A stretch of 64,000 nucleotides of DNA from Globomyces pollinis-pini (GCA_025399215.1 MU621104.1:62001-126000); one strand, 5' to 3'; positions 22,696 through 36,037 are shown, numbered from the stretch's first letter. Numbers and translations are program-made. The notes: generated by a model from the letters alone, not told the origin.

Positions 22696-23191
22696 ACCAA
22701 TAATAAATTCAAGACTTTTTATTCCTTTACATCTGGTAAATATTAGATTATAGTTTATCTGTTATCTTATTTTGAAGCTGAATATTTACATATCATTCAA
22801 TTCACAAGAAATCTGGTGGAAGGGAACAGATTTACCATTTGAAGCAATTTATCAATAATCATATTACTAATATGATTACTTCAAAGTTTTAAGTTATGAA
22901 TGGACAGTAAAATCAAGGTTGTTTTGTTTTGTTTTGTCCAAAACACAAACACCAACAAAAGGACCAAATGAATGATGAACTGATAAAAAAACTTGGTATT
23001 TAATTCCTTAAATTTCTTAATCCAAAGGTATCAATCTTAGGATTAAATTATTAGATCATTCAATCAAACAAATTAGAATAAGAGCAATCGATTCTATACT
23101 AGTAATCATTCTCATTTAATAATCAAAAGTTTAAGAAATCAATCAAATCAATATCTGATATTGGTATCATTTCATACATTGATACTTAGAT
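22696..23191. other. Intergenic spacer
   Basis: AT-rich, with a TTTTGTTTTGTTTTG patch near 22921-22935. No gene or RNA was recognised. Confidence 0.4.
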
Positions 23192-26100
23192 ATGGGTGAT
23201 TCAATGTTAATTCAAAAACTATTGAAGTTGTTGAAAGATCAGTCAACAAGAGAGAAAACAAATGAAATGCTCTCTATTTTATATGATGCTTCAACGGTAT
23301 TTAAATTCACTTGGTATTGATTCTCTATAGGTAATCCAATGTTTTGATGTTTATCTCAGGTTTATAAAGGATTATTAAATGATAGAGACCTAGAGGAATT
23401 TCAAATCTACTTATGCATGGTGGATTAAGAATCCTTCGACAATTTCAAGAACCGGAATATTCAAAAGAGGAAGCTACTATAGCTTCACAGATTTTGACAA
23501 ATTTAGGATCTTCACAACAGTAATTATAATACTCTCAACAATAGAAACTTCAAATCAAAAGATCTGGAAAAGAAGGATGAAGTAAAATCGGATTTAAAAA
23601 CAGAGGATCAAACTGGATCTACAATCTTGTACCAAGCTGCTACCGTACTTTTTGAAAATAATCGATCAATGCAGTTTACCAGTCAAGATTCATCACTTCA
23701 AAGCCAACAAAAAAATGTGTTTCCTACATCATCTAACCATGGTAATCTGTGTCAAACTTCGTTACCCACACAACTCAATGATCTTCAATTAAAACTTTTG
23801 GTGGATTTTTATGTTTCGATATCAGACGTTCCAAAAGAAATTGATGAGGAGTCACTTTTGTTTGACTGTATATATGGTGAAATAGGTTTAAATGTTGTAC
23901 TAGAAAAAAGCAGCATATTTTTTGTATATAACTTTTTGCTAATGTGTTAGAAAATATTAAACAGTGTAGATTCTCCCATTCCATTAAGGTTTGTGATTGA
24001 TTGTTGATAGTTGTTAGATTTGAGAGATCACTAAGATACCTTTCATTACTAACTTTATTTTGGACTGAATCGTTTACATATTCATCATTCGATAACGTGT
24101 CACAATATTTTCAATGGAATGAATCATCTCAGGGGCAACAATCGGAGCAGTTGGATCGACATTTGGTAATGTCTACACCAGGACTTTCTCCCATTCGTTC
24201 ACAGCACTCACACTTTCCTGCCAATTTCGATAACGATCAGTCAATCACTTTTATTGAGGCTTGCCATGAGATATTTGTAAAGTTGGTGACATTACTACCT
24301 ATCAAATCTATTAGGACACCCATTCTATTGATACTAAATAGGGTGCAGAAGATTCTAAAGTTTCATATTCAATTCAACATTCAACAAGATGATCAACGGT
24401 GTTTAGCTTTATCAATGTATGTCAGGAAGCTTGTCCATGTACTAGAGAATGGAAGTGAAATATCTTTCAACCATCAATTATTGACACTTAGTTTTGAAGT
24501 GTTCACACAGTTGGCGGACACTGTGGAAGTAATTTTTCATCTACTTACCGTGTAGAATCAATCCCTTTTGGGAAATTATGTGGTTAATGACTTATTAAAC
24601 TCACCCAATTCACCATGGTTAATTCAATTATTGTTTAAATCGTTACTGAATACCGATGCGCAAGTGGCATATCAATTATTGATGTTACTGAAACAAAACC
24701 AAAAGTCGATTGACGTTATCATACCTTCAGCTATTGAGTCACTAAAATCAGATTCGATCACCATGGGAAATATCAAATATCTCTTGAATTTTGTATATCA
24801 AAGCGTCCAAAATAACTCTGAAAGTCAAAATAATGAATCACAGTTGTTAATGGAGATATTCACTGTGTATCTCGAAAAAGAAACCCCAATCAAATTGCAA
24901 ATGTTATTGCCATATATTCAAGGATTCTATGAACTTGATAAAGGTTCAATTGTACACAAGGCTTTTGTAAAGTGTAATATACAGTCGAAGTCAGCACAGC
25001 TAGAATTCTGGATTCGAGGTCTATTCCATAGAAATGAAGCGTAAACTGTAATTGTTTAATTTTATTAGATTCCGAGCATTATCTAGTAAACAGTTGCAAG
25101 TATTGGGAAAAGGAAATGACGATGCGACAAATTTGTTTACCTTTAATCATTCCTTTTTGAAACAAATTTTGTCTGAACCAATTCAGAGACAAGCTCAACT
25201 AACATTAGAGGTAATAGATCTTCATTTTTATTCATATTCTTAGATCATCAACAAATCCTTTCAGACATCTTTTATCGAATGTGATGATTTGTTTTTCACA
25301 CAATTAAAATACACGTTGAACTGTGATGGGCGGTTACGTAAAAAATTGGATACGTTAAGTGTTTCGGAATCCATAATTCACTATATCAAAGAGAGAATGA
25401 AATCGAAACTTGTTATTACAACTGATATGATAACATGTCTTCAAATCCTTTGTATGGATCATAAATTGTCAAGAGTGAAATTGGCCGAATCTGGGTTGGT
25501 CGTGGATCTTTTTGATTGTAACTTTCTCGCAGCTCTAACCAGTAGTGTGTCTAGGTGAAATTGATACCCGATTCAAATATGAGTGTGCCAAGTTATTGCA
25601 ATTGGCTCTCTTTCAAGTTCCTATAAAAGACGAAGAGTACATTCATCAATTACTTTTTGGTGATGTGTTCAAAAGTGACACTGAAGTACTTTTACTACCA
25701 AGGATTTTATTTGATCAATTTTTCATGTATGGTATATCTCCTGCACAAACCACACCAAAGTATAACAATGACAATTTATACCGCAACGTTTGGAATTATC
25801 TCTTATGTAATCAGTCTTAATTAACTATTATTAGCATTATCATCGAGTATTGATTTGGATGGTCCGCTTTCTGTTGAGTATATTACCGAATTAATTGCAA
25901 AACTTGGCACGGCTACATCACATCAATCTTTTTCAGATACATTACTAGAAGTTTTACAATTATCAATGACTCCATCATATTTAGAAATACTCCTTGAATG
26001 TGACGTTTTAAAAGCTTTTGACAGGTACACTGAATTAAATACTTAATCAAAGATTCGTACTAGCTTTACCAGCATATCAAGCGGACTGTGAATTGTTTAT

Positions 26101-28938
26101 GATGGTGATCCGATTTTTGAAACTGGTATCCAATTCACATTCTGCAAATTCTAAATTTTTGAAATTGTTTTCAAAATTACTACCCATTATTGTCCAATTG
26201 ATTGAAAAGTATACTCAATGGAACGGGGTTGACCCATTCGATGGTATTTCAATGGAAGATTGTTGTGAACTGTGTCGCTTTATGGGATTCGTGTTTTCAA
26301 AAAGCTCTCCCGTAATCTTGGAAACGTATATGAGTTCCTATGATATACTTATGGTCTTATCCGAATTGCTCAAACAATTATCCCAAGATTTTAGCTGCAC
26401 AAGTTTGGAATTTGCAAATATTATGTTAGCCTTGATTCCATTCACTACGTGTTCTTCATTTGTACAATGTGACTTTAGTATGGTTATTGTTAGTTATTGT
26501 GTATCTTTGATTGGTAAATACTATCATGATCATAATGTATTGTCTATCAATACAACTATCAAAAAATTGGACTGTTACTATGCATGTATGATCATACATA
26601 ATTATTCAAATTTTGCCATTCGTCTTGAAAACAAAGATTCATTATGGGGTGCACATTGGTTATTTCAGAACGATTTGACATGGCTTTCGGTAAATTTTCA
26701 AATGGTTAACAAATGCTAGAAATTAATCAACGACACCAATTTTGAATTGAAAGGAATGGGATTTGGAATCTTATCTAATATCATTGTCTTTGAAGCTGGG
26801 TTCATAATGATTAGTAGGGCTATACCGTATTATATTGATGATACTATATCTGTAATTCTCGATGCTAGTCAACACCCAGCTGTTAGAAAAGAAGCTCTTT
26901 GTGTGACAAATAATTTTATTGCAGTATTAAAACAGAATGGTATTTTATTTACGTGGTTCTCATATTAGCTTCAAAGGATGATCATGACTGGGTGGATGCT
27001 TTATTTGAAATTTTTAGAAATACTGGATTTCTACCAAAATTGAACATCCTTATTTCATCTACCAAATACTTTCCTTTTCAGGCTGCTCTAGCTGAATTGC
27101 TATTGAACATGGCTTTAGCGAATACTGTTTATATGGCTGACTATTTTCAAAAAAACAACTCTTTTCAGACTTTGTTGGATGTTGATATTATCAATGAATT
27201 AGGAAATCAACAACAATTTATTGCACAAAAACATCAAATGGACATTATTTATTCAGATCTTTTTGTTCAACGAGATTTTTGCATTCTAAAGTTATTGGTG
27301 GTATTGACTTTTCATGAACCAGATATACTTGTATACCTTTCAAAGCACTCTTCTGTCATAAGTTTCTTGGCCAAGATAATTAATGATTGTATATTGGATA
27401 GTATAGATTGTGATGTTCTGGGCCTTATTTTCCAATGCTTGTCTATGTTAATGGAACAGTCCAACCCACATTTTGAATTTCTGCACACACTCCACAATGA
27501 AAATGCATTAATTAAACTATTTCAAGTGATCTACCAATCGATTTCCTCTTCTAATCGTGACTTGAAGATCCATGCTATCCGGCTATTGTCAATTATTTTA
27601 CATTTCCAGTCTACTTTTCTACAAGTTGTTGATATTTCAGATATCTTGCAGTCCAATATCACTTTAGACTCTGGTTCATTCGGACACCTAGTATTTACAA
27701 CCTTCATTGACCAACTTATATCAAATTCACAGCTATCTAACCATGAGATTTTGCTTATAGAAAAGTCACTGGAAAAAATATGTCAATTCAAATGGATTAA
27801 AATTATTGCTATTCAAAACTACATTCCATTGCGTATCGATAAACTACTAAAGCAATTGGTGGACAAAAAAGCCAAGGTTTTTAAACACAAAGACTCACTG
27901 ATACACACATGCATTACAATTATTACTAACCTTTGCTTCAATTGCGTGGAGGCTAAGGTAAGATTGTTCGTATATTCGATTAATCATCTAGGTTGCGTTT
28001 GCACAAACAAGCTTGTTTAATAACCTATGTTTCTTGTTGAATGACGGTGACTCAAATCACGAGCTAAAGTTATATACATTGAATTGTGTTTGTGTGGTTA
28101 TTTCCAATTGTAACCTATCAAAGTTGAAGTTATTGAATCACAAGCCTGGTTCGAATTGTCATTCGATCTTGGACTGTTGTATAATATTTTGTAATGCGGA
28201 AGTCTTTTCATTAGGATATTTTGACTGCGCAATAGCAATTCTCCAAGTTTTATTGAATCATCCTGAAGCCAAGTCAGTTTTATTGAAGGTAAAAGGGAAA
28301 TAGACTTACCATAAGAATGGTTATTTAGGACGACTCAACAGAATGTTTGAAAGTTCCATTCGAAACAAGAATGTTCATCAAACTTTAGGTATTTTGAAAT
28401 CTTTTATTGTCTGTGCAAAATCAAAAGAAGGACAAACAAGTTTGATACATACAGATGGTAAATTATTACTGCTTTATACTCTTTAGACTTCTTTACTTCC
28501 CTAGTCGCACTATTGAATGTTAAAACCATTTCAATTCGAAAACACTCATTGATTTTGCTCAATTTGTTGGCACTTGAAAGAGAGAACAAGTCCTATTTTT
28601 TGATTGATGGTACTGGTTAAAACTATTTACATTTAGAAAATTTCATCCCTTACCTTACAAAAGTATTAAGTTCAAATTCAAAAGAGTTAATTGAAGTTGG
28701 AACTTCTCTACTATGGACACTACGTTATGATTTTGAAAAGAGTAGAACAGAGTTTCGAAAAGCCAATTTTCATGAAATTTTAACAACCTTACAAGATAAG
28801 TTGAACACGAAAACAATGTCTAAAGAGTTCAATTTAATTCGATCTTGCTCATGTGAATGTTGTGATGAAATGACGGATGAAGTACAAACTCAGTCCATCC
28901 TACACAATATTTCATCAGTTTTGAAATTGATTCAATAA
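23192..28938 (+). CDS. Long armadillo/HEAT-like helical repeat protein, rotatin-like
   Basis: A gene with about 17 introns, mostly 26-38 nt, encoding roughly 1,700 residues of Leu-rich helical hairpins throughout. Segments include LSRVKLAESGLVVDLFD and KYECAKLLQLALFQVP. The run INDTNFELKGMGFGILSN leads into ILDASQHPAVRKEALCVTNN. The C-terminus reads KELIEVGTSLLWTLRYDFEKSR and then VLKLIQ. Length, ARM repeats, the order of these segments and the LWxL ending resemble rotatin, a centriole and basal-body protein. A generic ARM scaffold is the alternative. The first two introns (23290-23420) are not resolved, and one-base frame conflicts remain there. The later joins agree in phase. There is no membrane segment or signal peptide. 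Confidence 0.55.
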
Positions 28939-29014
28939 TCGTTACACATAGATTTTATAATATAGTTTTTTAAATTACTTTCCTGTTTGTAATTTTTTAC
29001 CATTTTTGAAATCC

Positions 29015-30223
29015 ATGGAATTTAAATGTTTTGTTTGCGGACTAAACCAACAAAAATTTCAATGTATGAATTGTATAAAAAAGCAGTAAATCTGATGGTA
29101 CAAGAAGAACTGATTTGTAGTATCGAAAATTCAAGAGTCAAAACCTCTGTTGTTGAACAACGAATTCAAGAACTAACTGAACAATTAAAAAAATATCAAA
29201 AGGAGGAGATACAACCTGATTTCTTTCTATTAATATCAAGGTTGGATTATCTTGATAAACAAATTCACCAAAAACAGATCATAAATCAAGATTGTAATGC
29301 TAGTCATTAACGTCTAGTAAAAACCAACTTGGAAGCATTGAAACTTAAAGTGAAAATATCTAAAGAATTGATCAATGGATTGAAATTGAAACAAAAAACC
29401 AATTTACCAAATCAAAGTATTTCAACTTTACCAGATCAAACAATAACAAATTCAAAGTTAGTTAAATATAGAAAAATATTGATTCAGGATCTGATTCGAA
29501 TATTCAGATTACGAAAAGTACAACGAAAATATAGGAATCATTTGGGTGAACATACCTCTGTAGAATATCGACTCATAAATGTTGGATTACCTAGCATATC
29601 CAAAATACCTACTTTACCCTGTATGGTCTTGATAGATGTTAATTCTGTAGCAAATCAAATCGAAAAATTAAATGCTTGTATAGGTTATGCATTACAGATG
29701 ACAATCTTGTTGGCTTATTACTTGGATGTTTATTTACCTTTTAAACTAAAGTTTCATGGCAACGCTTCAAACGTATGTATAAGTGAAGCGGATGATGGGT
29801 ATTGACTAATTGATTCTGATTCAAATAGACTCAAACCTCTATTTTTAACAGACTCAAATTCTGAAAATTTCTTGATTGGATTATCCGCTTTAAATTTCGA
29901 TATCGCATATTTATGTAATACTCAAAAATGTCGTATTCCATTGGAAAAAACACACGAGACGTTAGAAATGCTTGCAATATTATGTCAATCTGCTGATTTG
30001 GGCAAGTAATATTTTCACCTGCTTAATATGCAGTATCGAAAAACCAGAGCCATTCCAGTTAGAGATTGAAGACGTGTTGGATCATCATCAACATATGTCA
30101 ATGTCATCAAAACCGTGGGAGATGGTTGACTTTAATAATAATAACACTATTACAAATCATGAACCAGAATCGGATAACCAAGAGTCCTGGGACATTTTAG
30201 ATCACGATGAATATGACTGTTAA
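29015..30223 (+). CDS. ATG14/UVRAG-family autophagy protein (Vps34 complex subunit)
   Basis: Five exons over introns of 35, 24, 30 and 28 nt give 363 residues. The N-terminus MEFKCFVCGLNQQKFQCMNC has the paired CxxC motifs of ATG14/Barkor. A coiled coil follows (SVVEQRIQELTEQLKKYQKE), then the UVRAG/ATG14 domain: KYRKILIQDLIRIFRLRK, VGLPSISKIP, and the ACIGYALQMTILLAYYLDVYLPF core. Family members link Vps34 and Beclin/Atg6 in the PI3-kinase complex that starts autophagy or endosomal sorting. The cysteine motif favours ATG14 over UVRAG/Vps38. The acidic C-terminus has two aromatic-acidic spots (SWDIL and PWEMVDF) that could act as Atg8-binding motifs; that is inference. Confidence 0.85.
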
Positions 30224-30523
30224 TAACTGCCCTTGATAACTTTTAAATTGTCAATATCGAGATATATTTTAAATTTTACTTCAACCAATATATATGTAAT
30301 TATGGTTGATTTTTCGGTAATCATTGGTTTAACGCGTATTCGGATCATAAGCGTATCTTTCGCTCTTTTTACTTCCGGTCTTTTGTGAAGGGAATCATTT
30401 GAAAGGCTGAACTCTTTTTCCAATTCCACAAAGTTTTCCGTTTTCTTTTCCATTTTCCATTTTGAGGACTATAAAAAACCAGGATAATGGAACCACCAAC
30501 TCACAAAATCAGTTGCGATCAAA

Positions 30524-31555
30524 ATGGATATTCATGCTGTAGAGAGTGAATTAAACAGTACCGAAAAGGTCATTAAGCGTCAGTTGGGAAAGAATGGTAT
30601 TTCAATAGAACAAACTCATAAAATAGGTCCATTTGTTTCACCCATTGGTTTAGGAACAATGGGAATGTCGTTTCTCTATACTTCAAATGAAACAGATGAG
30701 CTTGAACACCTGGATGTGCTTAATTATGCTCTAGACATTGGCTGTACATTTTGGGATACATCGGATGTTTATGGCCCATTTACCAATGAAATGCTATTGG
30801 CTAAAGTGCTCTCAAAAAGGCGACAAGAAGTATTCATCTGTACAAAATTTGGCCTCACCATTAATGACGCTGTTACAGAGAGCAATCCAGGCTATTTCAA
30901 TATTTGTGGTACTCCTGAATATGTAAAGCAATGCTGTGATGAGAGTTTGAAAAGATTAGGGATTGATTGTATTGACTTGTATTATTGTCATCGACCAGAT
31001 CCTAACGTTCCAATCGAAGACACAGTGGGTGCAATGGCAGAGTTAGTAGAGGAAGGGAAGGTCAAATATTTAGGATTATCAGTATGTAGTCCGGATCAAA
31101 TCCGCAGAGCATATAAGATCCACCCAATTCATGCTTATCAAGTGGAATTCAATCCGTGGCACAGAAATATATTGACAGATGGGACACTTGACGTTTGTCG
31201 CGAACTAGGAATTGCAATTATTCCCTATGGGCCTTTGGGGAGAGGGTTTCTCACTGGACAAATCAAATCTTTGGATGATTTGGCTACGGATGATTGGCGG
31301 CGAAATAATCCCAAATTCAAAAAATCAGAATTCGAAAAGAATTTGAGGATCGTCAACAAATTCGAAGAACTTGCAATGCAAAAAAATCTACCTGCTTCCC
31401 AATTGTGTTTAGCATGGGTTCTCTCTCATGGTGATGATTTCATTCCCATTCCTGGAACTAAACGACAGAAATATTTGATGGAAAATTGGAATGCACACAA
31501 AGTTAAATTGACACAAGAAGAGATTCATCATATTGATCGAGTAATTCAAGAATAA
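30524..31555 (+). CDS. Aldo/keto reductase
   Basis: A complete single-exon gene of 343 residues. It shows the AKR TIM-barrel signatures: IGLGTMGMS at strand 1, WDTSDVYGPFTNEMLLAK with the catalytic Asp and Tyr, ICTKFGL with the Lys, and YYCHRPDPNVPIED with the His. NADPH-binding residues are seen in IPYGPLGRGFLTG and IPIPGTKRQKYLMEN. It is most like the AKR13/YakC group. It reduces aldehydes or ketones with NADPH; the substrate is unknown. The lack of introns contrasts with its neighbours. A CTATAAAA box lies about 55 bp upstream of the ATG (near 30471). Confidence 0.95.
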   Translation: MDIHAVESELNSTEKVIKRQLGKNGISIEQTHKIGPFVSPIGLGTMGMSFLYTSNETDELEHLDVLNYALDIGCTFWDTSDVYGPFTNEMLLAKVLSKRRQEVFICTKFGLTINDAVTESNPGYFNICGTPEYVKQCCDESLKRLGIDCIDLYYCHRPDPNVPIEDTVGAMAELVEEGKVKYLGLSVCSPDQIRRAYKIHPIHAYQVEFNPWHRNILTDGTLDVCRELGIAIIPYGPLGRGFLTGQIKSLDDLATDDWRRNNPKFKKSEFEKNLRIVNKFEELAMQKNLPASQLCLAWVLSHGDDFIPIPGTKRQKYLMENWNAHKVKLTQEEIHHIDRVIQE

Positions 31556-31596
31556 TAAATTGTTATTACGAATCTTATATTATATGATAGATAAGT

Positions 31597-32508
31597 TCAT
31601 TTACCTCTTGAAGTACTCGTAATCAAAGTGGGTTTGACGGCTGGACTGTTGAACACAACGTTGACACAAAATGCGATCATAAGTAAAGTTACGAAAACAT
31701 CAGAAATGGATTTAATAATCAGAAGAGTAAAATGATCGGAAATTAACTCGTTCGTCAGCCAACATGATGTTGCGTATAAGCTACTTGCCCAATACATTGC
31801 GATTACTAGAATTATCCTACGCTTTAGAACAGCCAAATTCTTTTTGCGATCCATCGATAGTGTCATTTGATCAAATTTCAAAAAGATTTGACTTGAGAAA
31901 TAGAGTAACACGGAGGGAGACACTGCCAAAGATAGTACTGATAACCAAATAAAGCAAAGTCGACGATATAGCATATACTCTTGATAGGTTTCGTTTACTC
32001 CTTTCACCATAAAAAGTGTGTATAAAGTTATGTTTGTCAATAAGACAAAAATGCGATATAAGGACAGTGCTTTTGCTGGGTTGATTGTTCTGCCATTCAC
32101 AGTTATTGGTTGATATAGATCAGATCCGACTGCAGCTTTGACCATCCTTTTGACACTTTCGTTTCCTTGTACCCCAACACATATCCAGATCATCATTTCT
32201 AATCCTATTGTGGTACTAACTTGCTGTCTAATACCAAAATTTTGTCCAACTTGCCGATGAAGGTTAAATAGTTGTCCGATGCGTAGTATTGGATAAAAAC
32301 AACTAACAATCACCAAAGCATCATCACCAGCAAATGATAAATTGGAATTGATCAATTTCCGAGTCAAATAATAGGAATATATCAATAGTAACATCACACA
32401 AATTCCAAGAACAATCATATCAGTAATAAACCAAAGATTAAGATCTCCACAGTTTGCATAATTCAAATGATAATCGCATATATCTGATAGAAATGAATTG
32501 GATGCCAT
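31597..32508 (-). CDS. Seven-TM membrane protein (GPCR-like topology)
   Basis: A single exon of 303 residues starting at the ATG at 32508. Hydrophobic helices can be counted at about residues 28-50, 64-80, 102-118, 150-175, 187-212, 230-252 and 258-285, giving a seven-helix pattern with an outside N-terminus carrying Cys residues. The third inner loop is short and basic (SMDRKKNLAVLKRR). No ligand-class motif (such as DRY or NPxxY) was identified, so receptor function is only suggested by topology. It is convergent with the aldo/keto reductase, whose stop is 41 bp away. Confidence 0.7.
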   Translation of the reverse strand: MASNSFLSDICDYHLNYANCGDLNLWFITDMIVLGICVMLLLIYSYYLTRKLINSNLSFAGDDALVIVSCFYPILRIGQLFNLHRQVGQNFGIRQQVSTTIGLEMMIWICVGVQGNESVKRMVKAAVGSDLYQPITVNGRTINPAKALSLYRIFVLLTNITLYTLFMVKGVNETYQEYMLYRRLCFIWLSVLSLAVSPSVLLYFSSQIFLKFDQMTLSMDRKKNLAVLKRRIILVIAMYWASSLYATSCWLTNELISDHFTLLIIKSISDVFVTLLMIAFCVNVVFNSPAVKPTLITSTSRGK

Positions 32509-32727
32509 TAGTTACTTTGAGAAAGAAATTTATTCCCATTGTAATGAATTCTTAAGACAATGAGCATTCTTGTAATTTCATTGTACTAAACGGCATTATT
32601 GCTAAGATCTTATCGCTACTTCCCAAGATCAACCAAATTCCGTTCCGTTTTTTGTATTGAATATCGTATTGAATTCCATAAGTGAAATGAAATGAAGTGT
32701 CAAACTTTTTTTTCTTTTTTTTTTTGA

Positions 32728-33593
32728 ATGGTTATTGACACCGAAGTTGAAGAAGCAATTGACTTTGCGTTATTTGAAGAACCAGACGATTTTCGACCGT
32801 ATTAATCCATCCACTGATTTCATAGTCCTTCTCCTGAACCATCAGTAACGACCTTTGACCGGAAACCTGAAAATGTACAATTCGGGTTAAGAACTTTAGT
32901 TGTACACTTACCACCAAAACATAGTTTATGGGCACATTGGTTATGGAATGCTGGTCAGTCTATGACTCACTACTTGGATTCACATAAGGAACTTTATCAG
33001 AATAAAAATGTACTAGAATTAGGTGCTGCTGCATCTTTACCATCTATCATTTGTTCTATCAATAATGCAAAATATGTATCTATCAATTTATTGATGTCAA
33101 TCTAGGTTGTTTCCACCGATTTTCCAGATTTGCCAATTTTACACAACATCACCAAAAACGCTGAAGAATCGATTCCAGAAAAACTAAACAAGTCTTTCTT
33201 TGTGAAAGGTTATATTTGGGGTGACAAGGAGGAACATTTGGATGAACCGTTAACAAAGAATGGAAAATTTGATTTACTACTTTTGGCAGACTTGATCTTT
33301 AATCACAATCAACATCAACAGTTATTATCATCCTGTAAACAATTATTATCAGATAATGGTGTGATATTGATAACGTAACACTACAAGCGGTTAATGGTTG
33401 TAGGTACTCTCATCATAATCCAAAATGGATTGATCGTGATATGAAATTTTTCGAATTGAGTGAACAATATGGTTTTGAATTCAAAAAAGAATATGAAGAA
33501 CGGTGGAAGCCTATGTTTGTGAATGATGTAGGTGATGAAGTAGTTCGTGCAACTGTTTACTGTTATAAGATGTGGAAAAAACTCCCCTTATGA
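32728..33593 (+). CDS. EFM7: EFM7/Nnt1-type protein N-terminal and lysine methyltransferase
   Basis: Four exons over introns of 27, 30 and 29 nt give 259 residues in frame. Signatures of the class I SAM-dependent EFM7 family follow in order: an LFEEPDDFRPPSPEP leader, HSLWAHWLWNAG (substrate-side motif), NVLELGAAASLPSI (SAM-binding motif I), VVSTDFPD (motif II acidic residue), FDLLLLADLIFNHNQH, and ITYSHHNP, restored by splicing. In yeast this enzyme methylates the N-terminal Gly and Lys2 of elongation factor eEF1A. Lengths and motif spacing agree with the family. It acts in the cytosol, as no targeting signal is seen. Confidence 0.93.
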
Positions 33594-33787
33594 TAGAAAT
33601 CCCGATTCTACTACTAATATAATTCATAGATGTGATATTATGACGTTCATTACTTTGTCACCCAGGCTATGCTTCTAAACTTATGTACTTCCCAACTGTT
33701 TATTTTATTGGTCTGCACAATTTAGACCCCTTGTGTAAGTTGCAAAGTTTCAATGTCCGTTTATTTCAAAGTATATAAGGTATACCA

Positions 33788-34546
33788 CTATATTTTCTCG
33801 TGATTCATCATGTATCTCACATATTCAGTAAATACAATTTTTCCATCATTGTTACTATCCAACTCCTGTAAAGCCTGGGTCAATGGTTTCGTTGTTAAAC
33901 CTATTATTATCATTACCAGAATCATTAAATACCTAATATGAACATTAAGAATATCCATACCAGCATATAAAAGATCTTTATGTAATTGATGAAATTCTTC
34001 AATATCCAAAACTCCAGAATCATCTTTATCATATCTCTTTGTGAATTATAGTTATCTTACTGTCGAAATTTCTCGTTCAAAGTGTCTAGTGTTTGTAATC
34101 TATTTATAGGCCATTGCAATTGTTGAAATCTTCGTTCTGATTTCCACCATTTAGCAACTTTAAAGAGTCAAAAAATTCAATTTTACATTCATCACGACCA
34201 ATGACTCCATCGCCACTAAAATTAGTCTGTATTTGTATTGTACGACAAGTCCAATATTTTCAAATCTAGTTCTAGTTCTTGCTCCGTTAAGCGATAACCT
34301 ATTAATGTTAGATGCGTTCGCGTGAGTTGATTAGTTTGAAATCAGATATTAACATAAAGTATGATCATTTACCTAAAGAATGGACCAACAGTCTTAGTTC
34401 ACTTTTATCAATTGTTCCTGATCTATTTCGATCATATTTATCAAATCTAATTAAAATTTAAAATGAGACACTGATTACAATATATCTGCTGCTGTTCGTT
34501 TTGAGTGAAAGCCTCCTCTCGTTGGTTGAGATGGGGAGCATCCCAT
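33788..34546 (-). CDS. Four EF-hand calcium-binding protein with MGC myristoylation-type start
   Basis: Seven exons over introns of 32, 74, 31, 29, 26 and 60 nt give 168 residues. The N-terminus MGCSPS fits N-myristoylation plus palmitoylation, which would tether it to membranes. EF-hand loops: DKYDRNRSGTIDKSEL, DFSGDGVIGRDE, a third YDKDDSGVLDIEEF, and DSNNDGKIVFTEYV; all four keep the ligand positions. It is a paralogue of the gene at 36180 and has the same intron positions, including one longer intron after LG before YR. It resembles calcineurin B/NCS-type sensors without matching either clearly. The partner is unknown. Confidence 0.85.
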
Positions 34547-34825
34547 TTGGTGTTTAATATAACAAACTTTGACGATTCTTTGTGATTACATCCGTGACTT
34601 GTTTTTTATTTATAACCATTGTCATATCATTTTAGATGAAATGCTACAGTATATATGAGAAATTAAGGTCGGACTATTTTCAAAACGATATCGAGTATGT
34701 TTGGAATGGTACGATATCATTTATCTATAAAATTAAACTATCACGCGAATTGAAACATTTTTTTTAGGTGTCAATTGAAGTCCGTTTACATTGAAATTAT
34801 TTATTGAAAACAACAACAAAATACA

Positions 34826-36037
34826 TCACTGAACGATATATTCAAATGCGATATCAGGATAAATAGTTTTAAATTTAAAAGTAAATCCATTCATAGTTTC
34901 TCTCATTCCAAAATGAGAATGAACTGGAATGCTACTCATTGAAATTGTTTGTAATTGATACATATGTACATTTTCTAATACAAGTTTCTTTATCGGTATA
35001 ATTGTTGGTAATTTCAAAATGAATTGTTCATCTACAAATTCCAACATTGAATTTGATTGAATTTTGTTATCAATTCCTGTAATCTTTAATAGATCTAATT
35101 TTTCACATTTGGTAATAATGAGTTCAATGTTTGAACTATTCATTCCTTTTTGTGAAGACAAACATAAAGTTAGAGATTTCAATTGTTTAAAATTCAAGTT
35201 ATCAAAGTAATTGTTTGATTCCAAATCAACGTGACCAAGGTGAAATTCTTTTAATTTTAAACATTTCCCAATAGCTTTCATTCCTTTACCTGTTATCACA
35301 TTTCCCAAATCTGGATCATTCATAATATGATATCGACTTCGTTGTGATATTGGTGTAATAGAAACATTGAATGATACTAACGATTCTAATCGATCTCCAA
35401 ATAAAATCAATGATTTATCTGATATTTCAGCACGTCTTAAAGTCAATTTTTTCAATATAATCATTTCAGTACTTGAAAATAATTTGAAAAGAATATCATC
35501 TGTGATTCTCATACCTAAATCTAATTCAATTAAATATGTTAAACATGGATTCCAAGGTAATTTACACATGGATTCCGAATAAAAATCCAAACAGAGACGT
35601 TTTAGTTTTTGATTGTTCATCATAATAGATAAACAATGATTTAAAGAATATCGTTCAAATTGATTAGTTGGTTGTAAATCAATCAAATTAAAATCGATTT
35701 TTGAATCTATTTTTTGCAAGTCATGATTTGATTTCAATTCATCTAATCATAAATATTTTAAAAAATAGTATTAAATACCATCATCTTTATCTTCACCACC
35801 AATAAATAACCAAACATCTTCACATTGTTCAATCCAAGAACAAAAAGTTTTAGTTTGAATTCTATCTACAAATTTTCTCCAAGTTTGTTTGGTTGCCAAT
35901 GGATGAATATGTGGTTTCTTGTACATTTCACGAATTGCAGGATAATGACAATTGGAATGAACTCGACTTAATTGTACCAAATCTTTTGGTGGTAGATAAG
36001 TAACAACTTTTTGCCATATATCTTGAGTTAATAACAT
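34826..36037 (-). CDS. F-box protein with leucine-rich repeats
   Basis: Two exons over one 36-nt intron give 391 residues. The start is taken as the ATG at 36037, which places the F-box at the very N-terminus: MLLTQDIWQKVVTYLPPKDLVQLSRV, with Leu-Pro and the Leu-x-x-x-x-x-V/C pattern that contacts Skp1. LRR-like strands follow, such as LKRLCLDFYSES, LIELDLGMRI, LKKLTLRRAE, LKEFHLGHVD and LKSLTLCLSS. It should act as the substrate receptor of an SCF ubiquitin ligase; the target is unknown. The gene sits between the two EF-hand paralogues and is transcribed in the same direction. Confidence 0.82.

Noticed and set aside
30220..30453. 77-codon - strand frame between the ATG14-like gene and the aldo/keto reductase
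   Set aside because: No family, Lys/Glu-rich, lies in the likely promoter of the reductase and overlaps the 3' end of the other gene.
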